NCBI GenBank assembly: GCA_947846985.1
Contig: CANTUZ010000005.1
Coordinates: forward strand, 11,402,001-11,466,000
Reading direction: 5' to 3'
Origin: Fratercula arctica
Taxonomy: Eukaryota; Chordata; Aves; Charadriiformes; Alcidae
DNA: 64,000 nucleotides
Shown piece by piece: positions 50,850 through 63,539 of the stretch. The notes under the pieces were generated by a model. It had not been told where the DNA came from. It did no database searches and saw only the letters and a list, made by a program, of their open reading frames with translations. The stretch's first letter is position 1. Each line of letters begins with the position of its first letter. Both the position numbers and the translations under genes were made by a program.

Positions 50850-52185
50850 CTGTGGAAGAATAACATAGCCTGTCTTCTGGAGAACGGTCCTTCAGGAAAG
50901 GCAGAGATGACACAAAGATATTCCCTTCTCTATCACGAACTTTACTTCTCAGTCTATCAAAGAGCGACCCAAGACTACCCTTCTGTACAGAGTCATCCAG
51001 ATTGTCCTTAGAGGTGCTCTTGGGCTCTTGAGATGAAAGGAGGAGGTACTTTTCATTAGAGATAAATATGTCATCCATGGGAGCCCCTGAAGGAGTCTCT
51101 TTAAAGGTGAACTTTTCTAGGAGACCTGGGACATCCTCCATCCTAGTGCAAGATGATTTCTGAGGTATACTGGTTGTCTTGGAAGGCCTGGTGTGAGGAC
51201 TGTAGACTGGGAAGGATACATCCTCACTGTAATCCCTTAGAGACCTCTTTTGAGAACTAACAGAAAAATGAGGTGGGTTTGAGGGAGGGCTCCCATTTCC
51301 TAAATACTCCCTTACGTTAAGTTCCTGTGGCTGAGTGCTATTTATTCTATTATTGTTACTGTTCCTTTGGCTTAGGGAATACTCAGGAGTACTGGGAAAG
51401 CTGAAAAAAGCTTGTTCTGAAGAGGCTTTGACTTTGCTGTCTGAGTCTTGCTTTAGTCCTTCTGGAGATGAGGTGAGAGGCTCCAAAATGGACCTCTTGA
51501 TCACATTGGCTATGAGCCTCAGTGGTGATTTTGGCTGGCCAGCTGTGTGCTCCCTGGCAACTGCATCTGGATTCCTCAGAGCATCTTTCATGTCTGGTTG
51601 AGCATCATCCACAAATAAGAGAGGCACAGGACAACCAGATAGTTTGAATACATCTTTTCTCCAGTCAGCATCCTTCTCTGAAGTCCCCATTGCTCCTTTG
51701 TTTCGATACCACAGACTGGTTCCACCTAAGTCTGCCCCGTTTGAACCACAGGACAAGGGTTGCTGTTGAGTACAAAGCACCAGCCTCTTTTTTGCCTCCT
51801 TTAATTCTTGCTCAAACTTTTCTTCTGGGTGCCTTGTATTTTTGTCATCTTTTTCTTTCAAATCCAGAGATGACAGTACTTTTGTTTTCCTGTTAAAATC
51901 TTCTTGCTCAGGGGTATATTTCTGGGTTTTTTCCTTCCAGCCCTGGGCTGTGTATGTCCCAATGTCACCATCTATATCTTCAGGCTCAGACAAATCAGCA
52001 GCCAGTGTCCCATTCCCAGGAGAGGTCGGTGGAGAACCTCTGGTGCTGCTCTGAAAAGGACAATGGGGCACATAGAGACGGATGTCTTCAGGCATCTCTC
52101 TGCCTTTTTCTTTTCTTTGAAATACTGGGCTGTAGGGTTTGAAATGTCCTCTTGTAACTTCTGGTGGTTTCTTGTAAGAAGTCAA
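50850..52185 (-). CDS. MICAL2: MICAL2 large MICALCL-type exon (445 codons)
   Basis: One uninterrupted 1336-bp exon, acceptor cttttcatag above 52185 (an in-frame TAG lies at the acceptor itself) and donor CAG/gtgagg below 50850. It starts in phase 0 with LTSYKKPPEV and ends ...RLCYSST plus one base. The 445 residues are hydrophilic, rich in Ser, Pro, Lys and Asp, and predicted to be mostly disordered. Landmarks are an Arg/Lys-rich start, a charged stretch (KFEQELKEAKKRL) near residues 120-135, the short hydrophobic segment KSPLRLIANVIKRSILEPL at about residues 220-240, many Ser-Pro sites, and SLFDRLRSKVRDREGN near the C-end. No folded domain is recognised. An exon of this size just before a bMERB domain is the layout of mammalian MICALCL (ebitein-1), now often annotated as the 3' part of MICAL2. 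Overlapping plus-strand frames are shadows. Confidence 0.85.
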
Positions 52186-53619
52186 CTATGAAAAGATTAT
52201 TTTATGGGTAGAAAAATACAGTTTAGTGTATCTTTTATTTCATATAATATTTTAATCAATTTCACTCTTAACATAATACCAATGAACATAATATTTTCTT
52301 TATATACACACATACATATGTAGATGATAATACAATAGGAAGAAAATATTTTCTCCCTAGAGAGCTAATATTTCTCTATGAGTGTAGATCTAATACTACT
52401 GTTAAATTTAATAATCTAAAAATAATGTTATTCATGTTAAGAATCTGTCATATCTTTATGAATTGCTTCTAATATTTTCCTTAGAAAGAAACAGTCCCAT
52501 CTACAGGAAAATAAACAAAAGCAGGTCTGCTCTTTTCCCCTGGGTGCATTTCAGTTGCATCACCTTAGAGTTTCCAGCAAGCAAAGAAAACATCATCTGT
52601 CCTCTCTAACTGCTTTTGTAATATTGCATGCTTACATAGTGCAGGTAGGAATGAATCAAGTGACCCAGAAAAGACTGTAAAATGCAAGATGGCAGTTTTG
52701 AACAATTCCATTAGTTCTCTCTTATGATTACTTTTCCTTTGGGGAAGATTTAAATTCATTACTCTAGCCACTAAAATCTTCTGCTGGAGATAGTAACAAG
52801 GATAAATGTCCACGTTACCCATCCAGCAGACCAAAACTATGATTTTAACTTCTTAAAAGGGAAGCATTTTATCCTCAATGCTATCTGATAATGTACGGTG
52901 AGAAGATTTAATTCCTGTTTCCATTTATGTGCCAGATTCCCAAATTCACACAGGTGAAACCATTAATCTGCCTGACTTCTCATTTCCCAGAAGCATCAGA
53001 AGCAAGGCAATAATGATTCCTCCTTGTTTCACAGTTGCATTTGGTGACTAATGTTAATATTGGCCAGATCTCAGATTAAAAAAACCATGAGGGACACCAA
53101 TCAACAAACATCCTCATAATCCTCTCTCTTTAGAGTAGGAAAAAGGCCACCAAGCGCTGCTTATAGAGCAGGACCTGCATGGAGTCACCTCTCCTTAAGA
53201 GCAGTGTGGCCAGGCAGCATTGTGCAGCTCTGCTCCCCTGGGACATTCCCTTCCTGGCCCTATTGTCCTGGACCGGATTTCAACTAGTACCGTGGACATG
53301 GAAGATTGATTTTTTTTTTTTTTTTTCTAACACAGACCTGAGGTCAAGCAACTTTAGTAATGTTTAACCCAAGGGTGAGGACAACAGGCTAGAACACTAA
53401 GGACATGGGCTGGTCCCTGTTCCACCCAGCTCTGAGTCTGGGGGACATGCTGCCCTTTGCTCGGAATGGTTGGTCATGACTCCTGGTGTAGCACTGCACT
53501 TAGGGCAGGCTCACCCTTCCTCAGCCTTAAAAAAAAATAAAAATTAAAAAAAGCAGAAAATACAAAGGAAATCCTAGGTCCTGATGGAAGCTGAAGATGC
53601 TCCTGAGCTATGGGTGGCA

Positions 53620-53803
53620 TGAAGTCACTGGAACAGGCTGCCCAGAGAAGCTATGGATGCCCCATTCCTGGAAGTGTTCAAGGCCAGGCTGGATGGGGCT
53701 TTGAGTAACCTGGTCTAGTGAGAGGTGTCCCTGCCCAGGGCAGGGGGGGTTGGAACTAGATCATCTTTAAGGTCCCTTCCAACCCAAACCATTCTACGAT
53801 TCT
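53620..53803 (+). mobile_element. CR1 LINE 3' fragment
   Basis: About 185 bases of the CR1 3' end: ggaacaggctgcccagagaa, then gatgccccattcctggaagt, ttcaaggccaggctggatgg, and the end aaggtcccttccaacccaaa ccattctacgattctagg. It is strongly 5'-truncated and lies antisense to MICAL2, in the intron upstream of the large exon. Confidence 0.9.
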
Positions 53804-56298
53804 AGGAGTCAGAAGCCTGCTGCAAATTAGGAGAAGTCTTCTGCCCACCAGATGCAAGGGGTAAACATTAGACACAAACACAGACATATAAGGGCTGTAA
53901 TGGCCTGAAACCACCCAGGCTCCTGTGCCCATGTTGCTTATGGCTGGCACTATGCAACCCCTTACCTTGGATCCCAGATATGTTCTCCAAGACCAGTGCT
54001 GGCACTTGCCTTTCCCTGGTGATGGAAGTGGCATTTAAACCACCCAGAGGTGGTCCCTTCTCACCCCACCGCTGCTGGCACCCGGCCTTGCCACACATGG
54101 AGACCTGTCTCCATCCAGCCCTACGAGCACATGGGCAGACCAACAGCCAGCTCGGGAGCACCAGGGCACAGAGATTGGGGAGGTTTCCTCGCCTTTGAGC
54201 AGTAACTGTGGCACAAAGGAAATCCCAGCAGCAGTTAAGGGAAGGGCAAGGTGTTGGTGCCTAAATGTTGGCTGATGCACCAGGTTAGTGCCTAACTCTC
54301 AGCGCGATCGAGGTCCACGTCCCACAGAATGCAAATGCCACTTAGCCGCATGATTTGGGTATGGTTATATCAATCAGAGCATCAAAGGTTCTTCCCTGCA
54401 TATAGCACAGGCATAACTTCAACTTTAATGGTTGCCAAAATTATTTGAAAAGAGCAGAGGGCGCTCAGACAGCCTGCTAAGAGCAGACATGCCAGTAGTT
54501 ACGCTCGTTCTGCTGTGCACAGTTCTCCTCGTACCTGTGTTTGGGAGTGATCCTGTCCAGGACCACTTGGACAGCTGGCTGCACTGTCCTTCCAGTGGAG
54601 CCCAGGTTTCTTGCTGGACAGTAGAGGAAAACCTGTCAAAGACACAAATTTTACCATCACATTTGTATGGCTTTTGTCTTAGATAAATTTTGCAATTAAG
54701 GAACGAGTGTAGAAAGTTAAAAGTCATCCGGACCTACAGTAATGAAGTTTATGGCCATGATTACATGTGCGCGCACACTGTGCCAAACACATGTTGACAT
54801 TTTCAGCAGTGGATCTGAACTGCTTCCACTTTTTGCCTGGACGTAGTGAAGCAGCTTTTGAGTTCCAGGAAACTTTCTGGAAAATCAGCCCTCTTTAGAG
54901 GGCTGCCAGGCCTTAAAAGCAGAGGCAGTCAAAGCCAGCGACTTTTGAAGCTTTGGGTAGTTCTGAGAAATTAAGAAAACGGATGACTTCCGAGAGTGAC
55001 GCCTGTCAGAGTGGGAAAGAAATGGGAAATGCAACCACCTGCAGGCAGTACGGACAGAAACAATCCTGCCGTCTCCCAAGCCAGGCAAATGGGGAGCGCC
55101 CTGGGGCTCTCCGAGGATCAGGCAAGGTAACTAATTGCTAAAACTAGCACGCACAGACTAAGACCTACTGGAAGAAAAAAGTAGGGAGGTAACTTGTACC
55201 TGAAGGTAGTCAGGAGAGCTCTCTAATCTTTGTGCCTGTGGGAATTTTACATAATAAATAATATTTGCACAGAAGAAAAGTATCCCTGAGCCAAGATATT
55301 ACCATGTCAAGCTTTAACATGACAAGTATATTTACAGCTAAATTATTAACTCCCAAACCCAATTATTAGTTCTGAAACCCACAAAGGTGCACAAAGCAGA
55401 CTTTGGTTTTTGTACGCAGGGATTAAAAGCTGTGTAAGGACAAAAGCAACATGCCAGACAGAGAAGACAGTTCCTGCACATGAACTGCAGAAAAGGCAAA
55501 CCAGGGAGAGAGGCCAAATTTCCTTTCCTCTCAGCATCTCACCTGCTCATTGCCAATCTTGATGCAATTTGTTACATTCAGTCAAGGACTGAGGGAAGCG
55601 ATGCACTGGAGTTCGTTAAGGAACTCCCGCAGGGACCAGCAGCCAAGGGCTGACCTTTATATTCTATATAGCGAATTGAGCCATGGGAAAACATGAGAAT
55701 CCAGAATTAGGATTAAAAAAGCCCCACTGTTACCTGTATAAGTGAGCCAGGGGGGTTTAGCCTGGTCCACTAAAGCCCTTTGCCTCCTGAGGCGGGCAAA
55801 TGTCATGGCTCAGCACACCGAGGGGAGATGCAACTGCTCCATCAGCCACAGCCCTAACACTGATGAGGGCATAAGACCCACAGCCCAGGGATCTGCAGGG
55901 GAATGGCACCTGCCCATGGGGACAATTGCTCCCCACCACAGCTCTCATGGACCTGCATTCACTGACAAGGACAGGGCCTGCACATGCGAGAACGTGGCTT
56001 TGCGCAAAGACACAGCTTGCTGGCTTTCACAGAGATAATGGATTTACTCCCACCAAAATGCTGAACCCATATTTGTAGCTTCACATTCAAAAAAGGATTT
56101 AAAAAAAAAAAAAGGTCCCTTGAGCACTATCATGCTCTGCTTGGCCCAAAAGCTACTCCAAGTGACCAAGATAAATTAAGAGCGTGGTGTTCCCTGTGGC
56201 CGTGCGACGGGGATTAAAGATTTTGAAAGGTAATATCCTGCTCTGAGCCTTTCAGCCAATATAACCATGACACTGATTTCCTTTCCTTGGCCGTGTAC

Positions 56299-56339
56299 CT
56301 CATGCTGTTTATGAAACATATGCGTTTTGGGAAATAAGT
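56299..56339 (-). CDS. MICAL2: Tentative small MICAL2 exon, 41 bp
   Basis: The exon at 58567-58641 ends with one leftover base, but the large exon at 52185 starts in phase 0, so at least one exon of length 3n+2 must lie between them. This candidate has a strong pyrimidine-tract acceptor (gtctccttttcag), a donor gtacac, a length of 41 and no stop. It codes NLFPKTHMFHKQHE and restores the frame into LTSYKKPPE. Short exons with plausible sites arise by chance in 6 kb of intron, so another exon could fill this role. Confidence 0.4.
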
Positions 56340-58115
56340 CTGAAAAGGAGACAGACTTTTCTTTCATGTGACTGATGATCATATGAATTCTTGTAACCAA
56401 ATATTAAGTGGATTAAATATAGAAACTAAGACTTACAGTGTTCCTCCAGAGAGTAAAAAATGCCTTTATTCTGTTCCCAGTATACGCTGGATGTGCTTTA
56501 CACTTCATTTTAACAGCATGCTTGAGATTCAGACAAATTCATGCAGCACGTCGCTTCCCTCTCAAAGGCTTTTAGCTCCCTCTAGAGCCCTTTGGAGGCA
56601 CACGAAGATTTTAATAAAATGATGGGAAAATTAACTGGCAAACGATTAGTAAAGCACTTGCTGGGAACAAGCTGAAAATGAATCGAAATTAAGAGTGGCT
56701 CCCTGTCTTCTCTTCTCCCCTCTCTCACAGTCTTTCCTTTTTTCCCCCCTCAGACCTAGAATAAGCATCATTTTATTTTGCTCTTTTAAAAACTGAGAGC
56801 AATTAAGGCAAGATTTTTAAATCCAAGCTTTTGGTAAAGACAACACTGATTATAAGCCAGTCCTCAAATGCTCAGAGACAGCCCTGAGGCTGACAGAGAT
56901 GCCACAAGACTTTTCAAGGGCACCCTGCTCTGCCTTCCCATCCCAGGCATGGCACAGCCTTCCCCCAGGTGGGACATCCCACACGGCTGCTCCAGAGAGG
57001 CCTCGCAGGCATGGCTAGTCCCCTGCTCCTCGGATGCGGTGAATCCTGGGGAACACAGCCCCATCACAGCCCGTCTGCCTGCCCATCTGCCACAGCTGCC
57101 TCTCTGGACCTGTGCATCCTCTACTGAGATATCCCAGACGTGGCACCAGAGGCCTCCAAGGGACCATGGGGTTGGTAGTTACCAGACTCATGTGTACCTG
57201 AAAGCATCTGACCCAGGTGTGAGCCCGCTGCAAGGAAGGAGAGATGCGGCTTGTCTCCTTTTTTTGAGATAGAAAAATTCATCCCACAGCAGGTACTTGC
57301 AAATAACCTTGAAGCTTGTTTGTGCACTCAAACCAAGCAAGCCAAGGTGCCTCTGCTTGAACGCTGGTCCCATAATACACACAGGGATCCTACTTGTTTC
57401 GGGAGCAGAGCCTTAACTTCTCTGAAAGCAACCGGGACTCTGAGCGGCAGCAGAAATCCCCCGTGTTGCAGAGGGCAGCTGAGGGCAGGGTTAAAGAGCC
57501 GCTGTCACCACCATTCCCTAAAACTCTCTGTCTCCATGCCCAGAAACTGTGGCACTCGGTCACATGCACAAATCCTTTCTTTCCACTGCTGTACATTCAT
57601 GTTTTATACTTAAGGCTGTCAACGCCCCAACCTAACAGATACCACTGCATTTCTAACCAAGTGTTGAGAGGGTTTGGGATGCTGGAAGCTCGCCCAGCTC
57701 CCATACTGGTATGATCAATGCTGGCAGGTACCTGCAAGTCCTTAGTGGGGACTGGGCAGACACAGGGTGCACTTACAGAGGGGCTGTGCCAAGGAGGGCG
57801 GGTGACCCTGTTATGAGCAGCAGAGGTGTGACCAGGGATGGCTGGCTTGTTTTGGGACCACAGCCCAGGAGGATTATTCAGATGCAGCCCCAGCTGCAAG
57901 GAATGACTGTACTGTGTATCGGAAATGAATTGAGCATGGACCTGATTGCCACTGAAATCACTGCATTCTTGTGCAATTCCCATGGGCAGGGATGGTCAGC
58001 CCAAACCAAGTGAAACTGCCAGAGGATAAGAACTAGTAATGCTCATTTCCACCAGCTCACCTCTTGGGAGGGCTGTTAGTACTCTCTTCCTTTCAGTAAC
58101 TCTGAAACATCGCCT

Positions 58116-58141
58116 CCCCCCCCCCCCCCCCCAAAAAAAAA
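58116..58141. repeat. C17-A9 homopolymer pair
   Basis: Seventeen C followed directly by nine A. It is a simple-sequence tract in the intron, and its length may be uncertain. Confidence 0.8.
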
Positions 58142-58566
58142 GAGGTGATAGAGCACCTGCAGATAGGTGTAAATGGGCACCTCCAGGAGCATTTCTAATA
58201 TGTAATACTCAAACTGTTAGACCCAGCATTGCACCTAATCAAAAGCAATCAGTGCAGGCAGGGCTAGAGACAGAATATGTGGCTCTGGGATAGCGGTGCA
58301 TTTTCTTGGCTGGAGAATTAGCGCAGACGCAACTTGCCAATGGGTGTAATAATGTAGGTAACAGTCATGCAAAAAGGGAGTCGGATCTTTTCAGGACAAG
58401 AAAGTGGAAAAGAAATATTTGGTGGCTTTTTGATCTCCATTTTCCCAGCTAGTGATGCAAAAAATGCAAAACTTTTAAAGCAAGAAGGAGAAACAGACAT
58501 TTAAGAGATGGGAAAACAGGATACAGTATAAATAGAAAATGCAATCGCTTCTCAGGCTTTACTCAC

Positions 58567-58641
58567 TTGTTTGGAGTTTTCTTCTCCAATTCTGATATGT
58601 ATTTAATGCTGTGGAGTGGAAACTGTTGGCTCTCTGAAGCG
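58567..58641 (-). CDS. MICAL2: MICAL2 internal exon, 75 bp
   Basis: The acceptor is tgtttctcttcag and the donor is a consensus gtgagt. With the phase set by the upstream exon it codes ALQRANSFHSTALNTYQNW then RRKLQT, and leaves one base. The frame is open throughout. A second frame (ASESQQFPLHSIKYISELE...) is also open across the exon but does not fit the phase of the exon before it. The peptide is basic with a Trp-Arg-Arg-Lys stretch and has no known domain. The exon sits just downstream of a CpG-rich patch at about 58740-58960. Confidence 0.65.
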
Positions 58642-58739
58642 CTGAAGAGAAACAGAAGAGAAACACGGTCAGCTAATGCAGCAAAAGACAGAGAGCGAAA
58701 AAAGCGAGGGGAATAAAACCAAACCCTAACCAAGCGATG

Positions 58740-58960
58740 AGGGGTTAGTTCTCTAACAGCACCCCCGGTCCCGGTCCCTCTCCCCCGGCAGCGGCCGGGA
58801 GGGGGCAGCGCGCACCCGCCGCCGGCCACAGCTGGGGCTGGCGGGGAGAGGATCCGAGAAGAGCTCATGTCACCCTTCCCACTTGTCCCCGAACCAACCC
58901 TGGCTCTTTTCTCAGGGAAGCCAGGCCGAGCAGAAAGGCAGACAGACAGACAGACGGGCG
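58740..58960. promoter_or_regulatory. CpG-rich patch inside MICAL2, possible internal promoter
   Basis: About 200 bases with many CpGs (gtcccggtccctctcccccg, then gcagcggccgggagg and gcgcgcacccgccgccggcc) in an otherwise AT-rich intron, starting about 100 bases upstream of the exon at 58567-58641 in the direction of transcription. It could be a small CpG-island promoter for a short MICALCL-like transcript. No initiation motif was identified, and GC-rich intron islands without function are common in birds. Confidence 0.3.
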
Positions 58961-59911
58961 AGGGGACAGGCTGAAGGGGTAAAAAACTAAGGGATGCTGT
59001 AATGCAGCTGGGTGAGGACGCAGAGCTGAGAGATTGTGAAGATGTAGCTAACGTGGCTGGCATGGTGGGGAGGAAGATGATGGTGGGGAGGAAGGAGACC
59101 TTATCAGCTAGAGGTGGGAGACAGAGCATGAAATTGGGGAGGAAAAAGGATAACATCCTTCAGTGACTGCATGGGGTCAGACGCTGCTGGGCACGCTTTG
59201 GGGTTTGCTGCTGCCCTTGGGTTTTTTTGCCCTAAACAAGGGCTTCGTTATTCAAGAGTCAGTTTGAATTGCTGTATGAAATCCCCTCTTTTCTGTTCGG
59301 ATTAAAAATGCATATATGGACGTGGGGGTGGTGGGAGATGGGAAGAAGTGAATGCTGATGGCCTTTTATTTTCTGCAAAAGCATTACTTTGGCTGTTTTT
59401 AGCACATCTTTTAGTTCTGACCTTCTCCAGCTCCAGAAAGGAGTTTCCATTTGGAGGCAGAACATTCCTAAACCTCTCCCTGCCTCACCTAGCTGTATCC
59501 TTTCCTCCATGTTCTTTCACTGGATGCAAAAATTGTTAAGCAGCTACTGATACAAATACAAATTGAATGAAGCAGAGCTCTCTAGTGCTTCCCAACATCA
59601 CCCTTGCTCAGGCAATACTGCAGATATTGAATGCTAATAACACCCAAACTTCTTACCAGTGGGAAAACATTCATCCCACCCCTGCAAGCTAAGTACAAGG
59701 CACAACTATCCCAGGTTACCCTGCATCATGGAAATATTGTTTCACTTACAGCAGCCAAAAGACAGAAATCCCACAAACGAAGACATCGTTAACAGGTACA
59801 ACCTCGTCACGCTGCAGGCAACAGCCTCCGCTTCGAAACCTCTCCCTCCAACCCTGACTTCAGCCCTCAGGAGAGGCTGCCAGAGCATTCCCGGGTTGGG
59901 ATGCTGCTTAC

Positions 59912-60084
59912 CATCAGCAACTTTGGATGTTCTAGGGCTTTCCTCTGGTGCCACATGGCTCCTGGTGAGTGATGGCCACCTCCGGGCAGGTCTCGGGCAG
60001 GTGGGGGGCTCCAGCCGCAAGGTCTGTCCTTCGCTCACTTCTGAGTTTGACGAGTCACCATTAAAATCAGACTCCAGCTCAGAG
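59912..60084 (-). CDS. MICAL2: MICAL2 internal exon (linker region)
   Basis: This 173-bp exon has a pyrimidine-rich acceptor (tttccctgtag) above 60084 and donor gtaagc below 59912. It takes one base to complete a Ser codon, codes 57 codons and leaves one base (G). The peptide starts SELESDFNGDSSNSEVSEG, an acidic Ser-rich stretch, and then turns basic and Pro-rich (PTCPRPARRWPSLTRSH) before PRTSKVAD. It is probably disordered. Open frames on the plus strand over the same bases are shadows. Confidence 0.75.
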
Positions 60085-63000
60085 CTACAGGGAAAAAGGG
60101 CAAGACAGAAAGAAAGTGGGACATTTCAGAAGATGCATAGCATGGAAGTATTTGTTCCCATTCAGTGCAACAAGCTCCGGCATCAGCACTGACAGCAGCG
60201 TGGGTCACAGAGAAATAGATGTTTTGCAGCCAGAGCCAACATCCTCATTTTGATTTTTCATCATCGTTATTACAGGACCACAATTTGCTGTAGGTGCAGC
60301 TGAGACATCCCTATTCCCATCAGGCTTCTGCTGCCCGGATTCGCACCCACAACCGCTGTGTTCAGCACCTGGAATCAAACTGCTGCTGAGAGAGACTTGG
60401 GGTGAAACCCCACGCTGCTCCATTAGCCAGGATGGGCCCTTCCGCCTGCAAGGCTGTGCACCCAGATGAAGAAAGGGAAACAGCATTTGCAATGTTGTAG
60501 TTGGCCTAGAAACAAGGCACAAGGGACAAAAGTCTACACTTTTCACCAGAAGAAGATAAAGCCAAGGAGGGGGAGGAAACCTCTTCAGCAGTCTGGGGGA
60601 ACCCATGCTGGAAATCTAGCAGCATCAGCTGTTTCAGCCACAAGGTGACAGATGACACCGCGCTGGCACCGGGCTGAAGCCATCTATTTTGGTGGTTGCT
60701 AAATCAGAACATCAAGCATGATAAAACCACACCTTTCAAAATAAAAGCTTTGCAGGTATGTCTGAAAGCTGAGAAAATAAATAAGAACCTATTTAATTCA
60801 GCACTCAGGACAGACAGCTCGGATGAGACCTCTGTAAAACTGGGGTATTTTGTTCTTTGTTATTGCAACAGCATCGTTTCTTATGGCGTGCCGGGCACCT
60901 CGCAGAGCCATGGGGAGGGTTTTGGACCAGAAGAGGCTGTGCTTGGTCCTGACCCCACTTCTGGGTGCTGCAATTCAAGAGGAGGAAAGAGCCTGGAGGA
61001 AAGGGCTGAGGATGGCCACCAGCCCAGCAAACAGGGCTGAGGCAAGAATTTGGAGAAAATTGGAAGCATTAGCGTCGAGAGGAGAAGACCTAGTGAAGCT
61101 ACGTGAGCAGCCTTCAAAAGGCATCTGTAGGAAATAAGGAAACAAACTCTCCTCATTCCCGGGAGCCACTGGGATAGCCCACAGAACAGCGAGTGCAATG
61201 AGGCACCTGAGCTGATCACAAAGGCAGATTTTGGCATCCCCTTTCTTAAATGTAATTAAAAATATGCCACACAAACACATATGAATAGCACACACTTTGT
61301 GACCGTGCCTCTGGGCAGCAGAATGACTGTTTGAGGTGATTATTAGTCCTTTCTTCAATAATCATGGGATTTCTTTCATCTCTAAAGGCCAGAGTGTAGG
61401 GAACAGCTCTTTCAGGCCCTTCAAGTGACCACATTCCCATCACCATAAATAAGTGTGCCACCATCCTATTCAGCCTATTTTTAATGCAAACAATACTGCT
61501 AAGCTAGTTTGTAGATATATGTGATGATTAATAGATTAATCAAATAGATTTATTATGATGATTAATAGCTCTACCTTAAAAAAAAAAAAAAAAAGAGGCG
61601 CTTATGCTGTGAGGAGTCCTGTTGGCGTGGCAGGAGAAAGCTTCTTCGTGTTTGTGTAGCACTGCCTTGTAGAAAGTAAAGATTTACTGTAATAGCCCAA
61701 GGCACAGCCCAGGAGGCAGGAAGAAGAAGAGCTAAAGGAAAGGCCGCAGATGGTATAACGCCAGGGTAAATGCCATATAGGTAGCGCCCACCAGTCCTGC
61801 ACCCCTGCTTAACCCAGATCAAACCAGCAGCGGGGCCGACAAGGCAGTGAGGATGGGAGCACAGCTCCAGGTACGTTGCTCTCAGTAGGCTGGAGCAGGG
61901 TGGCCTCAAATTTCACTACTAACACATACTGTTCAGGTGTCTTTAGAGCTGTGTCGAACATACAGATGTATATAAAAATATATAAATGTACAAAGTCTTT
62001 GATAGTTGAGATGCTGCGTGGATGGAGAGATACCACACTGAGATTGGGCAGAGCGCCACACAAAAGACCTGCCATTAAAATTGATTGACATGTTTCTGTT
62101 TTAAAGAGCAAAACGTTTATTTTCCTTGGCTGGCAAGGAGGCAAGTGCTATAGTACGAGGCTTCTCCTCTGATCTCTGCTTGATAGGTGCGCTCATTATT
62201 CACACCCACCTAAAGCCTGAACTGCAAAGCTGTGTCACCGGGCTGGTTGTTTCCCCCATCCCACCGAGTGCCTGGCAGCCAGCTCAACAGTGCCATTTGT
62301 CACTTGCTATTTCTCTCATCCCCCATTTTTAGGCAGGGGCTAGCCCGCCAGAGCGGCAAGAGGCGGTGGGAGGCTGACCTTGGAGCCGCTGGCACCTGTT
62401 GTCCTGGTGACAGATGTGGTGTCACCCCTCGCACCATGTCCCGCTGGCAGGGAACCAGGGTCCTCACCATCCAGCCATGGGGGCTGCCACAGGGAAGGGA
62501 GCTGATCCCTCTGATTGGAGGAATTATCCAGCTCTCATCCCTGCCTGCACGCCACAGGGGCGCCACGAGCCGGAGGGTATTAGCGAGGGATACAAGCACG
62601 TTCCGCAGGGGGGGGTCTGTCAAACAGGTAGGAAACCCTTCCCCGAGCTCTCAGCCCGCTGCGGGAGAGGAACTCTGCAGAGATTCATCCTCCCCCTGAG
62701 GAACACCCCGACCCACATGGCAGAGCACAAATGCCATTTAAAACCCCTGCAGGGAACAGCAGAAAGTTGCATTTCTAAAAGCACTGCTCTCTACAAGCTA
62801 CATGCAACACCACAAAGAGCTGTTCTAAAGGACATAAAGAATTTGAATGAGCTTCCTTACAGAGCAATAGCTCCGTGTTTGCAACAGCTGGCTTTGGGGT
62901 TGCTTCCTCCCCCTTTTTTCCCCCTCCCTCTCTTCTTTTTTTAGTTCTCAGTAAGGAAAACTGCTTTCCTCAGGAGATACCAATCTAATCTTTAGATGGA

Positions 63001-63539
63001 ACGAACACCCACAGAATCCTGCCCAGAAAGCCAATATATTCTAATTTGCATGCAGAAATCAGGCTTCCTCTGACAGCTCCCCAGGCATCAAATTTCAGAT
63101 GTCTTAGGGGCGGCCAGGCCCTCAAACGCCCTGGGAGAGGCCCGGGGTGCAGAGCTGTGGGATGATGCCCAAGTGGGAGAGGACCATGTCACAGGATGCA
63201 CCTTTTGCCACAACACACCCACTGCCCTAATGCCTGAACTCACATTTACTGGTACGCAAAGAGCTGAACCCAAGCTGATCAGGGCCATGTTTTTCTCTCT
63301 GATTCAGGCCTCTGTGTGGGATGTGAATGTTTGAAGATTTCCTACAAAGTGAGTCATGTGTCAGGGGGATTTATGTCTGCAGTAAAGAGCAATTGTTATT
63401 CCGAGTGGGTTTTCTTTTTCTTTTTTCTCCGACTGTACATACATTCAGTACTATGTTTGTTACATTTTTCCTCTGTGTGCCAGAGAAAACCAAGCTGCTC
63501 TTATGGGATTTTTATAGGCTTACTTGTATTTTAGATTAC
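60085..63539 (-). other. MICAL2 intron
   Basis: A 3.5-kb intron whose flanking phases match directly. It contains an A17 run (61578-61594) and a short direct repeat of gatgattaatag near 61523 and 61558. Open frames of 100-155 codons on both strands have no splice or family support. Confidence 0.6.

Larger units (their letters stand above)
52186..58566 (-). other. MICAL2 intron region upstream of the large exon
   Basis: About 6.4 kb that must contain at least one exon of length 3n+2, given the flanking phases; 56299-56339 is the best candidate seen. It also holds a CR1 tail (53620-53803), a T17 run (53310-53326) and a C17A9 run (58116-58141). Several moderately GC-rich stretches give chance open frames of 100-134 codons. 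Confidence 0.55.

Noticed and set aside
58563..59156. 197-codon minus-strand open frame covering the 58567-58641 exon
   Set aside because: It overlaps the MICAL2 exon in a different frame that does not fit the upstream splice phase, and most of it is GC-rich intron.
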